This document shows positions 1 to 6,449 of a stretch of DNA of 9,903 nt, piece by piece. The notes beneath the pieces are model-generated. The model saw only the letters and a list, made by a program, of their open reading frames with translations, searched no databases and was not told the DNA's origin. This DNA comes from an uncultured Lachnospiraceae bacterium (lineage in GTDB: Bacteria > Bacillota > Clostridia > Lachnospirales > Lachnospiraceae). Each line of letters starts with the position of its first letter. Position 1 is the stretch's first letter. The position numbers and the translations under genes were made by a program. The stretch is taken from contig CALYSH010000033.1 of assembly GCA_945485625.1 (NCBI GenBank), forward strand, positions 1 through 9,903, given 5' to 3'.

Positions 1-1
1 G

Positions 2-646
2 ATCTGCGAAATAATAGAGGTGCAGGATGTGGGACTGACTCTGGGAGGGACGGACATTCTGAAGGATATCAATGTAGCGTTTGAACAGGGTAAGATTCAT
101 GGTCTGATCGGTCGAAACGGCAGCGGGAAGAGTATGCTGATGAAATGTATCTGCGGATTTATATGGCCCACAACGGGCAGGATTTTCGTGGATGGAAAGC
201 AGGTTGGAAAGGATGTGGATTTTCCCAAGGAGCTGGGGATGATTATCGAGACCCCCGGGTTTATCCCCTATTATTCCGGCTATAAAAATCTGAAGCTTTT
301 AGCGGATCTGAATCATCGAATCGGCAGGGAGGAAATCCGGCAAAGCATGAGACAGGTGGGACTGGACCCGGATTTGAAACGACCGGTGAGAAAGTACAGC
401 CTTGGTATGCGTCAGCGTCTGGGACTGGCCCAGGCGATTATGGAGAACCCGAAGATTCTCATCCTGGATGAACCCTTTAACGGCCTGGATAAGGAGGGTG
501 TGGAAGAGATGCGAAAATACCTTCTGAACTACAAAGAGGTGGGGAAGACCATACTGATCTGTTCCCACTCCTCTGAGGATATCGCCATATTGTGCGATTC
601 GGTGCATGAAATGGAGAAAGGGCGGATGAGGAAGTTGAAAGGATGA
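2..646 (+). CDS. ABC transporter ATP-binding protein, BcrA-like (5' end outside window)
   Basis: This is a single-domain ABC ATPase that would sit on the cytoplasmic face and drive a separate permease. The frame is open to the window edge: a GTG at 20 is in frame, but six sense codons (ICEIIE) precede it and read like the usual start of such proteins, so the true start is probably just upstream. Counting from the GTG, Walker A is GRNGSGKS (31-38), the signature is SLGMRQ (127-132), Walker B is ILILDE (146-151, catalytic Glu151) and the switch His is H183. The Q-loop carries Glu (MIIETPGF) instead of Gln, as is common in the BcrA/lantibiotic-immunity group of ATPases. That group often acts in bacteriocin or antibiotic self-protection, but the substrate here cannot be told. 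The C-terminus is short, ending soon after the H-loop region. No permease gene follows, so its partner is presumably upstream. Confidence 0.85.
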   Translation: MCEIIEVQDVGLTLGGTDILKDINVAFEQGKIHGLIGRNGSGKSMLMKCICGFIWPTTGRIFVDGKQVGKDVDFPKELGMIIETPGFIPYYSGYKNLKLLADLNHRIGREEIRQSMRQVGLDPDLKRPVRKYSLGMRQRLGLAQAIMENPKILILDEPFNGLDKEGVEEMRKYLLNYKEVGKTILICSHSSEDIAILCDSVHEMEKGRMRKLKG

Positions 647-673
647 AGCAAATGCTCAAAGTTAGCCCTATCC

Positions 674-808
674 ATGGAAAAGAAATATGTTACAGATGAA
701 GACGGAAATGTGGTACTGAATGAGGGTGATAAATGCAGACGTGGAAAGGGGCAGGGCCCCGCGGAGGAAAAAGCGTCCCTGAGACAGAAAAAAGGCTTGA
801 CAGAATAA
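674..808 (+). CDS. small ORF, 44 codons, hypothetical (doubtful)
   Basis: The ORF starts with ATG and reads MEKKYVTDEDGNVVLNEGDK, then a basic, Gly/Lys-rich tail. I do not recognise it. The first 20 residues are acidic and look protein-like, while the rest is low in hydrophobic residues. No membrane segment or signal peptide is present, and no clear SD precedes the ATG. Its last codons overlap the promoter at 797-825. An 18-codon ORF beginning at 643 overlaps the stop of the upstream ATPase (ATGA) and covers its start in another frame. It may be the degraded remnant of a gene once coupled to the ATPase, a small peptide gene, or chance. Confidence 0.2.
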   Translation: MEKKYVTDEDGNVVLNEGDKCRRGKGQGPAEEKASLRQKKGLTE

Positions 809-825
809 ATCATTTTCCATATACT
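797..825 (+). promoter_or_regulatory. sigma-A promoter, near consensus
   Basis: A perfect -35 box TTGACA (797-802) is followed after exactly 17 bases by TATACT (820-825), a five-of-six match to TATAAT. Transcription should begin near 831-833. This is the best promoter seen in the window. It is the obvious origin of a leader transcript that runs through the 23-codon ORF and the terminator toward the exporter genes at 1167. The promoter call rests on sequence match only. Confidence 0.75.
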
Positions 826-861
826 GGGTTTATTATGCAAGTCAACAAATAGGAAAGAAAG

Positions 862-931
862 CGAGGTAAAACAAATGTTGATTTTGAGAGACATGTTAAT
901 CGAAAAGAGATATCGAACAGGGATTACCTCG
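862..931 (+). promoter_or_regulatory. inverted repeat masking the SD of the leader ORF
   Basis: CGAGGTAA (862-869) and TTACCTCG (924-931) are perfect 8-base reverse complements. The left arm contains the SD (GAGG) of the 23-codon ORF starting at 875, and the right arm lies inside that ORF. If paired in RNA, the stem would hide the SD and enclose the start codon in a 54-base loop, and a translating ribosome would break it. The pairing is seen in the sequence, but the regulatory role is inference. The long loop makes the stem only moderately stable. Confidence 0.4.
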
Positions 932-946
932 GAAAACATGGAGTAG
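875..946 (+). CDS. possible leader peptide, 23 codons
   Basis: The ORF begins MLILRDMLIEKRYRTGITSE and ends after NME at TAG (944-946). An SD-like GCGAGG (861-866) lies 8 bases before the ATG. It is the first ORF on the transcript predicted from the promoter at 797-825, and an intrinsic terminator begins 24 bases after its stop codon. That position is typical of leader peptides in transcription attenuation or of very small protein genes. The peptide is short, basic in the middle and has no run of a single codon that would point to amino-acid sensing. I do not recognise a family. It could be unrelated to the downstream exporter and simply be the body of a small RNA. Confidence 0.35.
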   Translation: MLILRDMLIEKRYRTGITSENME

Positions 947-970
947 CTATGTAAATAGATGCTTATTATG

Positions 971-999
971 TGCCGTGGCGTTTCTGCCACGGCATTTTT
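971..999 (+). terminator. intrinsic terminator upstream of the exporter genes
   Basis: TGCCGTGGC (971-979) and GCCACGGCA (986-994) form a perfect 9-base-pair GC-rich stem with the 6-base loop GTTTCT, followed directly by TTTTT (995-999). It would end the transcript begun near 832 after about 168 bases, giving either a small RNA or an attenuated leader. The next gene starts 168 bases beyond it and has no strong promoter of its own, so some readthrough or a missed promoter is needed for expression. Confidence 0.85.
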
Positions 1000-1005
1000 G
1001 TTAGC

Positions 1006-1035
1006 GAGGAAGGAAAACAAGCACCTCCGAAGGAG
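1006..1035 (+). repeat. direct repeat, copy 1 (30 bases)
   Basis: This 30-base stretch matches 1127-1156 at 29 of 30 positions, the single difference being G1021 against T1142. The repeats start 121 bases apart. The copy ends in an ACCTCC-GAA-GGAG palindrome. Here that palindrome is complete (GGAGGT) and no start codon follows at a useful distance. The pair frames the branched element at 1065-1115. Confidence 0.9.
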
Positions 1036-1047
1036 GTATTTGTTTTC
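1013..1047 (+). promoter_or_regulatory. long hairpin with GAA triloop
   Basis: GAAAACAA (1013-1020) pairs with TTGTTTTC (1040-1047). A 2x2 internal loop follows, then ACCTCC (1023-1028) pairs with GGAGGT (1032-1037) around a GAA loop, giving 14 base pairs in all. The right arm (1032-1047) is equally complementary to the left part of direct repeat copy 2 (1134-1149), so two mutually exclusive folds are possible. Confidence 0.6.
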
Positions 1048-1064
1048 ACCCGAGCGTACAAGAA

Positions 1065-1115
1065 ATATACGCAGAAGCCACGAAGTGGCGACTCTGCGAA
1101 GCAGAGGGCGTATAT
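1065..1115 (+). other. predicted three-way-junction RNA/DNA element with two GAA-triloop hairpins
   Basis: An outer stem ATATACGC (1065-1072) pairs perfectly with GCGTATAT (1108-1115). Inside it lie two perfect hairpins: GCCAC-GAA-GTGGC (1077-1089) and CTCTGC-GAA-GCAGAG (1092-1106). Junction linkers are 4, 2 and 1 bases. All 19 pairs are Watson-Crick. TACGC (1068-1072) could instead pair with GCGTA (1054-1058), an alternative small hairpin. A frame stays open across the whole block, but its translation reflects the palindromes and I do not call it a gene. I do not recognise a named RNA family. Confidence 0.55.
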
Positions 1116-1126
1116 GAGTGAAAAAA

Positions 1127-1156
1127 GAGGAAGGAAAACAATCACCTCCGAAGGAG
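1127..1156 (+). repeat. direct repeat, copy 2, containing the exporter SD
   Basis: This is the second copy of the 30-base repeat at 1006-1035, with one mismatch. Its last bases, AAGGAG (1151-1156), are the SD for the gene starting at 1167. After the repeat ends, the sequence (ACAAAGG) departs from copy 1, so the lower stem seen in copy 1 cannot form locally here. Confidence 0.9.
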
Positions 1157-1169
1157 ACAAAGGAATATG
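1146..1169 (+). promoter_or_regulatory. ribosome binding site of the first exporter gene, partly self-masked
   Basis: AAGGAG (1151-1156) lies 10 bases before ATG 1167. CTCC (1146-1149) can pair with GGAG (1153-1156) over a GAA loop, a 4-base-pair hairpin that would cover the SD. If 1144-1149 pairs with 1032-1037 instead, the SD becomes free. The SD is clear in the sequence, but its control by structure is inference. Confidence 0.6.
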
Positions 1170-2999
1170 TTAAAAAAGGAAAAAGAAAACAAACTTACCC
1201 TGAGAAAAACCATTCAGAATGACTGGTATGCGCTGAAAATGGGTTGGACCTTCAGTAAAAGTCTGGTCATCAATTCCTTCATTATGGAAGCATTGGGGTA
1301 TTTTGAATGGGTATTTTTTGATGCAATCTTCTTAAGAGAGATTGTAAACGGATTGGATCAGCAGGTGGGCTTTCCGCGAATTTTTGCCTTTATCCTGATT
1401 TGCGGTGCCTTTTTTGCACTGACCAATCTGCAGTATAATTACGGAGAAAATGTGGTAATTCCGCTGGAGATGACCAAGCTCTACGGAGGAATATACCGGA
1501 AGCTTTATGCAAAGGCAAAGAACGTGGAGCTTCGCTGCTATGAGGACTCGGAGTTTTACAACAAATACACCATGGCCATGGACGGGGCGGATGAGAAGGT
1601 ATATCGAATCATTACCAGCTTCTGCGGTATCTTTTCCGGTGTGTTTGCCACGGCGGCAGTGTTCTGGTTTATGTTTCAGATCGACCACTATGCGGTATTG
1701 TTTATTATCTGTCCGCTGCTTGGCAATTTCCTCTTCGGTAATCTGAAGAACAAGTATGAGTTCAAGCGGTATCAGGAGCAGGCGCCAAATGATAAGGTGT
1801 TAAATTATGTGAATCGTGTGATGTATTTGCCGGACTATGCGAAGGAGGTACGGTTGTCCAATATTTTCCGTCTGCTTCGCAGGCAGTATCATGATGCTAC
1901 CACAAATAATGTGAAGGTGGCAAAGAAGTACGCCTTTGTCAACGCACATATGAATTTCTGGAGAATTACGTTTACCTTCACGGCGATTTTTGAGGGCGTG
2001 TTGTTGTATGCAATCTACCGTCATACCGTGACCGGTTCCATTACCCTGGCGCAGCTTACGGTTATGAGCAGCCTGATGGTAGCCATGACCTGGATTCTGA
2101 TTCATCTGTTTGAGAACATCATGGAGATCATGAAGAGCGGTCTGTTCATCAACAATCTGCGTGGGTTCCTGGAATATGAGGAGAAGATTCCGGAGGATAC
2201 GGATGGATTGCTGCCGGGGGGATTTGAAACCCTGGAGTTTGATCATGTCTGTTTCTCCTATAAGGACGAGGAGACCATTAAGGATCTGTCCTTCTCCATT
2301 CGGAAGGGGGAAATTGCGGCCCTGGTTGGACATAACGGTGCCGGCAAGACTACCATTATTAAGCTGCTGCTTCGCTTGTATGATCCTACTGCCGGCGTGA
2401 TACGATTGAACGGCGTAGATATCCGGGAGTACAATCTCCATGCTTACCGCAGATTGTTTGCCACCACCTTCCAGGATTTCTGTATTTTCGGCATGACCAT
2501 CAAGGACAATGTCCTCATGGGAAGACACAGTGAGGATGAGGATGCATTGGTGGAGAAGTCTCTGAAGAGAGCCGGCGTGTTGGAGAAGGTACAGTCCCTG
2601 CCCAAGGGTATACATACCATGATGACCAAGGAATTCGAGGAGGACGGTGCGGTGCTTTCCGGCGGCGAAAGCCAGAAGATTGCCGTGGCCAGAACCTTCG
2701 CCATGGATTCTCCGGTGAAGATTTTCGATGAACCTTCCAGTGCTTTGGACCCGATTGCGGAATATGAATTGTTCCGCAATATCATGAAGGAAGGGAAAGA
2801 CCACACCATGCTGTTTATTTCCCACAGACTTTCTTCCGTGAAGAGCTGTGACAAGGTATTTATGTTAGAGCAGGGCAGGGTCATTGAAGAAGGTTCCCAT
2901 CAGGAGCTGATGGCTCTTGACGGAAGCTATGCAAAGATGTACAAGAAACAGGCCATGAACTATCTGGCCATCAGCGAGACAGAGGAGGTGCAGCTATGA
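1167..2999 (+). CDS. ABC exporter, fused membrane and ATPase domains, half of a probable heterodimer
   Basis: The protein has 610 residues, the usual size for a type I ABC exporter half. The N-terminal part (about 30-320) is a membrane domain with hydrophobic stretches near 33-57, 72-86, 150-190 and 265-318. The ATPase domain begins near 355: Walker A GHNGAGKT (388-395), Q-loop Q436, signature LSGGE (497-501), Walker B with DEP (Glu522 catalytic) and switch His553. All catalytic residues look intact. The cytoplasmic motif ELRCYEDSEFY (121-131) and the YAKEVRL stretch (224-230) recur in the next gene, so the two arose by duplication. No peptidase C39 domain precedes the membrane domain. Its stop overlaps the start of the next gene as ATGA, a sign of translational coupling. 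The substrate is unknown; peptides or drugs are usual for such pairs. The ATG at 1167 is chosen for its SD. Confidence 0.92.
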   Translation: MLKKEKENKLTLRKTIQNDWYALKMGWTFSKSLVINSFIMEALGYFEWVFFDAIFLREIVNGLDQQVGFPRIFAFILICGAFFALTNLQYNYGENVVIPLEMTKLYGGIYRKLYAKAKNVELRCYEDSEFYNKYTMAMDGADEKVYRIITSFCGIFSGVFATAAVFWFMFQIDHYAVLFIICPLLGNFLFGNLKNKYEFKRYQEQAPNDKVLNYVNRVMYLPDYAKEVRLSNIFRLLRRQYHDATTNNVKVAKKYAFVNAHMNFWRITFTFTAIFEGVLLYAIYRHTVTGSITLAQLTVMSSLMVAMTWILIHLFENIMEIMKSGLFINNLRGFLEYEEKIPEDTDGLLPGGFETLEFDHVCFSYKDEETIKDLSFSIRKGEIAALVGHNGAGKTTIIKLLLRLYDPTAGVIRLNGVDIREYNLHAYRRLFATTFQDFCIFGMTIKDNVLMGRHSEDEDALVEKSLKRAGVLEKVQSLPKGIHTMMTKEFEEDGAVLSGGESQKIAVARTFAMDSPVKIFDEPSSALDPIAEYELFRNIMKEGKDHTMLFISHRLSSVKSCDKVFMLEQGRVIEEGSHQELMALDGSYAKMYKKQAMNYLAISETEEVQL

Positions 3000-4816
3000 G
3001 TCAGAAAAAAGACGAAACAAAGCAGTCCATGTCCCGGGTCTGGAAAAACAATTGGTTCTTAATTAAGCTATGCTTTGCCGCATCCCCGGCATATGTCCTT
3101 TTTGCCGTATTGGACAGCATCCGGAACCAGGTGTCCATTTTCTTTGAACATACCTATGGGATCGGTTATGTATTGGAAGCGGCAGAGTTTCATTATCCGT
3201 TTCAACAGGTGGCAACCTTCATCCTGATTTTAGCAGGGTGTATTACTCTGGGTATGGTGTTTACTGTGTTTGTAGGTGATTTCATTCTGGAGAAGGAACG
3301 TCCCAAGATCCGGGAAAAGATCAAAATGTTGCTATATGAAAAGGCAAAGGTTCTGGATTTGGAATGCTATGACAATCCGGAATACTATGACAGTCTGGTA
3401 CTGGCCATCTCTGAGGTGGACAAACAAATTGACAGATGTGTCACTTTCTTGCAGAATACGGCATCCGGAATTACCGTATTTATTTCTACCGGTATTTATT
3501 TTTTAATGAAGGATAAGGTTTCCATCCTCTTTGTAGTGGTATCCTTTATTATGACCTTCTGCTTTAACCAGCTGTACAATAAGCTGTCCTTTAAGATTCG
3601 TATGGAGCGTGTATCCTCCGAACGTAAGAGGGAGTACATCAAGAGGGTATTCTATCTGGGCGATTATGCCAAGGAGCTTCGTCTGAATCCGGAGGTATCC
3701 GACATTCTCTTCAAGCGGTTTGAGGAAGCAAACGACGGGGTATATCAGGTTGAGAAAAAGCATGCCAACAGACGGTTTTTCTTAAGCTATATGCGCAGGC
3801 ATGTAAGTAACAATATTTTCAGCGATGTGATCTACATTTCGTACCTGGTGTTCCAGGCGGCGGTTCAGAAGGCATTGTCCTTCAGCAGTGTAGCCATACT
3901 GTACAATTCCTTCGGCCGTCTGAAGCAGGGCATGAGGGTATTTACGGATGTGTATCCCTTTGCCTGTGAGACCAGCCTGTATGTGCAGAAAATCAGAGAT
4001 TTCTTAGACTATGAGCCCAAGATTAAAAGTACGGAAGGAAGGCTTCCGGAACCCGGGGCACAGCAGATTGATATGGAGCACGTCACCTTTGCCTATAATG
4101 AGAAGGACGGGGATTTGCTGCAGGATATTTCCCTGCACATCAAGCCGGGACAGAAGATCGCGTTGGTTGGCTATAACGGAGCAGGAAAAACCACTCTGGT
4201 AAAGCTTTTAATGCGGCTTTACGATGTGAAGGAGGGGCGGATTCTGTCAAACGGTGTGGATATCCGGGAACTGGATGTGGAACAGTATCGGAATTCCATC
4301 GGTACGGTCTTCCAGGATTTTAAGATATTTGCGGGAAATGTCAGAGAGAATGTCCTGATGGACTGCGAAGATCCTTCTAAGGATGGGGAGATTACCCAGG
4401 CTCTGAAGGATAGCGGCATGTGGGAGCGTGTAGAGGCGATGCCCGGTGGGCTGGAGACCCAGCTGACCACAGAGATTATGGAGAAGGGTGTGAACCTGTC
4501 CGGCGGAGAAAGTCAGAAGCTGGCAATCTCCAGAGTATTCTATCAGAAGGCCGGTTTAATGATTCTGGATGAGCCCTCCAGCGCATTGGACCCGATTGCG
4601 GAATACCAGCTGCATCATGCCATGCTTTCGGCTACAAAAGATAAGACGGTGATTTTTATTTCCCACCGTCTCTCTACCACCAGACTGGCTGACCACATCA
4701 TTATGCTGGAAAAGGGACGTGTGGTGGAACGTGGTACCCACGAACAGCTCTTGCAGCAGAATGGCAAATATGCCCGGATGTGGCGCGTTCAGGCCGGTGC
4801 ATATATTCAGGTATAG
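2996..4816 (+). CDS. ABC exporter, fused membrane and ATPase domains, second half of the pair
   Basis: The protein has 606 residues and the same architecture as its neighbour. The membrane domain spans about 20-320, with hydrophobic segments near 22-40, 72-97, 153-190 and 270-305. The ATPase domain has Walker A GYNGAGKT (392-399), Q-loop Q440, signature LSGGE (501-505), Walker B LMILDE (521-526) and His557. Both proteins of the pair keep a canonical signature and catalytic Glu, so neither nucleotide site looks degenerate, unlike many heterodimeric exporters. Shared motifs with the first half are LECYDNPEYY (122-131) and YAKELRL (224-230). The start overlaps the preceding stop by ATGA, with a strong SD GAGGAGGTG ending 5 bases before the ATG. 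The stop codon lies 19 bases from that of convergent pilT. The function as an exporter is firm at family level, but the substrate is unknown. Confidence 0.92.
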   Translation: MSQKKDETKQSMSRVWKNNWFLIKLCFAASPAYVLFAVLDSIRNQVSIFFEHTYGIGYVLEAAEFHYPFQQVATFILILAGCITLGMVFTVFVGDFILEKERPKIREKIKMLLYEKAKVLDLECYDNPEYYDSLVLAISEVDKQIDRCVTFLQNTASGITVFISTGIYFLMKDKVSILFVVVSFIMTFCFNQLYNKLSFKIRMERVSSERKREYIKRVFYLGDYAKELRLNPEVSDILFKRFEEANDGVYQVEKKHANRRFFLSYMRRHVSNNIFSDVIYISYLVFQAAVQKALSFSSVAILYNSFGRLKQGMRVFTDVYPFACETSLYVQKIRDFLDYEPKIKSTEGRLPEPGAQQIDMEHVTFAYNEKDGDLLQDISLHIKPGQKIALVGYNGAGKTTLVKLLMRLYDVKEGRILSNGVDIRELDVEQYRNSIGTVFQDFKIFAGNVRENVLMDCEDPSKDGEITQALKDSGMWERVEAMPGGLETQLTTEIMEKGVNLSGGESQKLAISRVFYQKAGLMILDEPSSALDPIAEYQLHHAMLSATKDKTVIFISHRLSTTRLADHIIMLEKGRVVERGTHEQLLQQNGKYARMWRVQAGAYIQV

Positions 4817-4835
4817 TGTTTGAAAGAACCGCAGG

Positions 4836-5918
4836 TTACTGCAGAGCTGCTTTGATTCTTTTTTCCAGCAGCTCCGCATCCTGTGCATATTCCAGAGCGG
4901 TTTCCCTGGTGATGACACCGTCCTGCAGAAGCTTTAACAGGCTGGCATCCATGGTAACCATGCCTTCTCCGCGGGACTGGGAGATGACTCCGTCAATCTG
5001 GTGCACCTTTCCGTCACGGATCATGGTCTTGATTGCCGGGGTCAGCAGCATGATTTCAAAAGCAGGAACCATGCGTCCGTCCACGGAAGGAACCAGCTGC
5101 TGGGAAATGACTCCCTGCAGTACCATGGAAAGCTGGATGGCTATCTGGTGCTGCTGGTTGGGCGGGAAGGCATCAATAATACGGTCGATGGTATTGGAGG
5201 CACCGATGGTGTGCAAGGTGGAGAAAATCAGGTGTCCGGTTTCAGCGGCAGTCATTGCAACACTGATGGTCTCATGGTCACGCATTTCCCCCAAAAGGAT
5301 GACATCGGGACTCTGACGCAGGGAGGCACGCAGTGCGGTCAGATAGCTGTCGGTATCCGTCACAACCTCACGCTGGGATACGATACTGCGTCGGTGCAGG
5401 TGCAGATACTCGATGGGATCCTCCAGGGTAATAATATGTGCCTGACGATTGGTATTAATATGATCTATCATACAGGCAAGGGTGGTGGATTTACCGCTAC
5501 CTGCAGGGCCGGTTACCAGAACCAGGCCCTTTTTTAATTCGGTGAGCTTAATAATCGTGTTCTGTATGGAAGGCGGAAAGCCAAGCTCCTCAGGCTTGGG
5601 GATATTGAAATTTACCACTCGGATTACGGCGGATAAAGATCCCCTCTGCTTGTAAGCATTCATACGGAAACGGGCGATGCCCTTCAGGGTGAAGGAAAAA
5701 TCATCATCTCCCTTTTCGGTTAATCCACTCATGCTTCGGTCGTTGGCCAGATGATATATCTCCGAAATCATCTCGCCGGTTTCGGCGGGCATCAGCTTGT
5801 TGCCGTTGTCGGTAATCAGCTGCCCCTGAATTTTGTAGGATAAGGGAAGTCCTGCCACAATAAAGATGTCGGAAGCTCCTTTGCCTGTTATGTCTGCAAG
5901 CATATCAACAATGCTCAT
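4836..5918 (-). CDS. pilT: type IV pilus retraction ATPase PilT
   Basis: PilT is a hexameric cytoplasmic ATPase that powers pilus retraction and twitching. At 360 residues this one has the normal length. Walker A is GPAGSGKST (137-145), the Asp box ITLEDPIEY (163-171), Walker B DVILLGEMRD (205-214), and the His box TGHLIFSTLHT (227-237). The C-terminal AIKTMIRD (295-302) matches the AIRNLIRE-type motif that marks PilT among secretion ATPases and separates it from PilB/GspE. The N-terminal start of the domain (DMLADITGKGASDIFI) is also typical. AAGGAGG lies 6 bases before the ATG. It is the last gene of the minus-strand cluster, 27 bases after the previous gene. In other systems PilT works with PilB, which is not in this window. 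Confidence 0.95.
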   Translation of the reverse strand: MSIVDMLADITGKGASDIFIVAGLPLSYKIQGQLITDNGNKLMPAETGEMISEIYHLANDRSMSGLTEKGDDDFSFTLKGIARFRMNAYKQRGSLSAVIRVVNFNIPKPEELGFPPSIQNTIIKLTELKKGLVLVTGPAGSGKSTTLACMIDHINTNRQAHIITLEDPIEYLHLHRRSIVSQREVVTDTDSYLTALRASLRQSPDVILLGEMRDHETISVAMTAAETGHLIFSTLHTIGASNTIDRIIDAFPPNQQHQIAIQLSMVLQGVISQQLVPSVDGRMVPAFEIMLLTPAIKTMIRDGKVHQIDGVISQSRGEGMVTMDASLLKLLQDGVITRETALEYAQDAELLEKRIKAALQ

Positions 5919-5945
5919 ATGTATTCCTCCTTGGTTTTAGTGTGT

Positions 5946-6449
5946 TTACCGGAATAAATATTTTGTGTCGTCCATCATGACCGTATCATCTATGATTGGC
6001 TCCGCAATGGATTTGTAAACCTCTACAGAGAAAAGAGCCTCATTGTTGTTTTGCGGATACCCTGCGGAAAGAGAAACCTGCAGGGTGCGGGATGCATTGA
6101 TGGGAATGGCAAATTCAATGATCATGGTATCTGTATTCTGATTCAACATAATGGATTCATCGGACGAAAGATGGTGTTTCACCTCTTGAAAATAGCCGGA
6201 TGCGTCCGAACTGTTTCTGAGGCATTCTTTCAGAACAGAGCTGATATCTGCAAGCTTTTGTTCCGCCTGATTGGCGGCATTGTAGTAATCCGTTGTGTTT
6301 TGAGCGGTTTCCAGAGTCATGGTATAATCTGACTTCGCAGAGGTCAGGGCCAATATGGAGAAGGTCACCAGACACAGCAGTACAAAAGTTACCAGGATCA
6401 GCGAGGAACCTACATGGATGCTGTTTTGCTGCGTGTTCTTTTCGGTCAT
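5946..6449 (-). CDS. membrane-anchored minor pilin-like protein (PilX-like position)
   Basis: The protein has 167 residues with one hydrophobic segment (about 14-36) after a short polar N-terminus, then a soluble domain outside the membrane. The pattern GSSLILVTFVLLCLVTFSIL (14-33) resembles the N-terminal region of PilX-type minor pilins, which lack the usual FTLIE form. No classic prepilin cleavage motif with Glu at +5 is seen. A helical, Gln/Ala-rich stretch (45-75) follows the anchor, as in pilin spines. Its ATG overlaps the stop of the preceding gene (ATGA) with a strong SD, AGGAGGTG, inside the end of that gene, so translation is probably coupled. It is likely a minor component of the pilus assembly complex; this is inferred from architecture and context, not from a recognised family. 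Confidence 0.7.
   Translation of the reverse strand: MTEKNTQQNSIHVGSSLILVTFVLLCLVTFSILALTSAKSDYTMTLETAQNTTDYYNAANQAEQKLADISSVLKECLRNSSDASGYFQEVKHHLSSDESIMLNQNTDTMIIEFAIPINASRTLQVSLSAGYPQNNNEALFSVEVYKSIAEPIIDDTVMMDDTKYLFR

Noticed and set aside
748..760. GGGGC-AGG-GCCCC hairpin as a terminator for the upstream ATPase
   Set aside because: It is only 5 base pairs and is followed by purine-rich sequence with no T-run on either strand.
1043..1071. Possible promoter TTTTCA-17-TATACG directly upstream of the exporter genes
   Set aside because: Each box matches consensus at only four of six positions, and both lie inside the stem arms, which explain the sequence better. It remains a weak alternative.
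1006..1156. CRISPR-like array from the two 30-base repeats
   Set aside because: There are only two copies, the intervening 91 bases form a structured element rather than a spacer, and no cas genes are present.
970..1173. Open 67-codon frame across the repeat block, ending inside the exporter start
   Set aside because: It begins inside the terminator stem, has no SD, and its translation is produced by the GAA palindromes and direct repeats. It is better explained as structured non-coding sequence.
1870..1882. CTGC-TTC-GCAG palindrome inside the first exporter gene as another repeat copy
   Set aside because: It has a short 4-base stem with no outer stem, inside ordinary coding sequence with normal codons. 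It is likely chance.
1800..2825. Long minus-strand frame opposite the first exporter gene
   Set aside because: It is a shadow of the strongly supported ABC exporter on the plus strand and its translation shows no recognisable domain.
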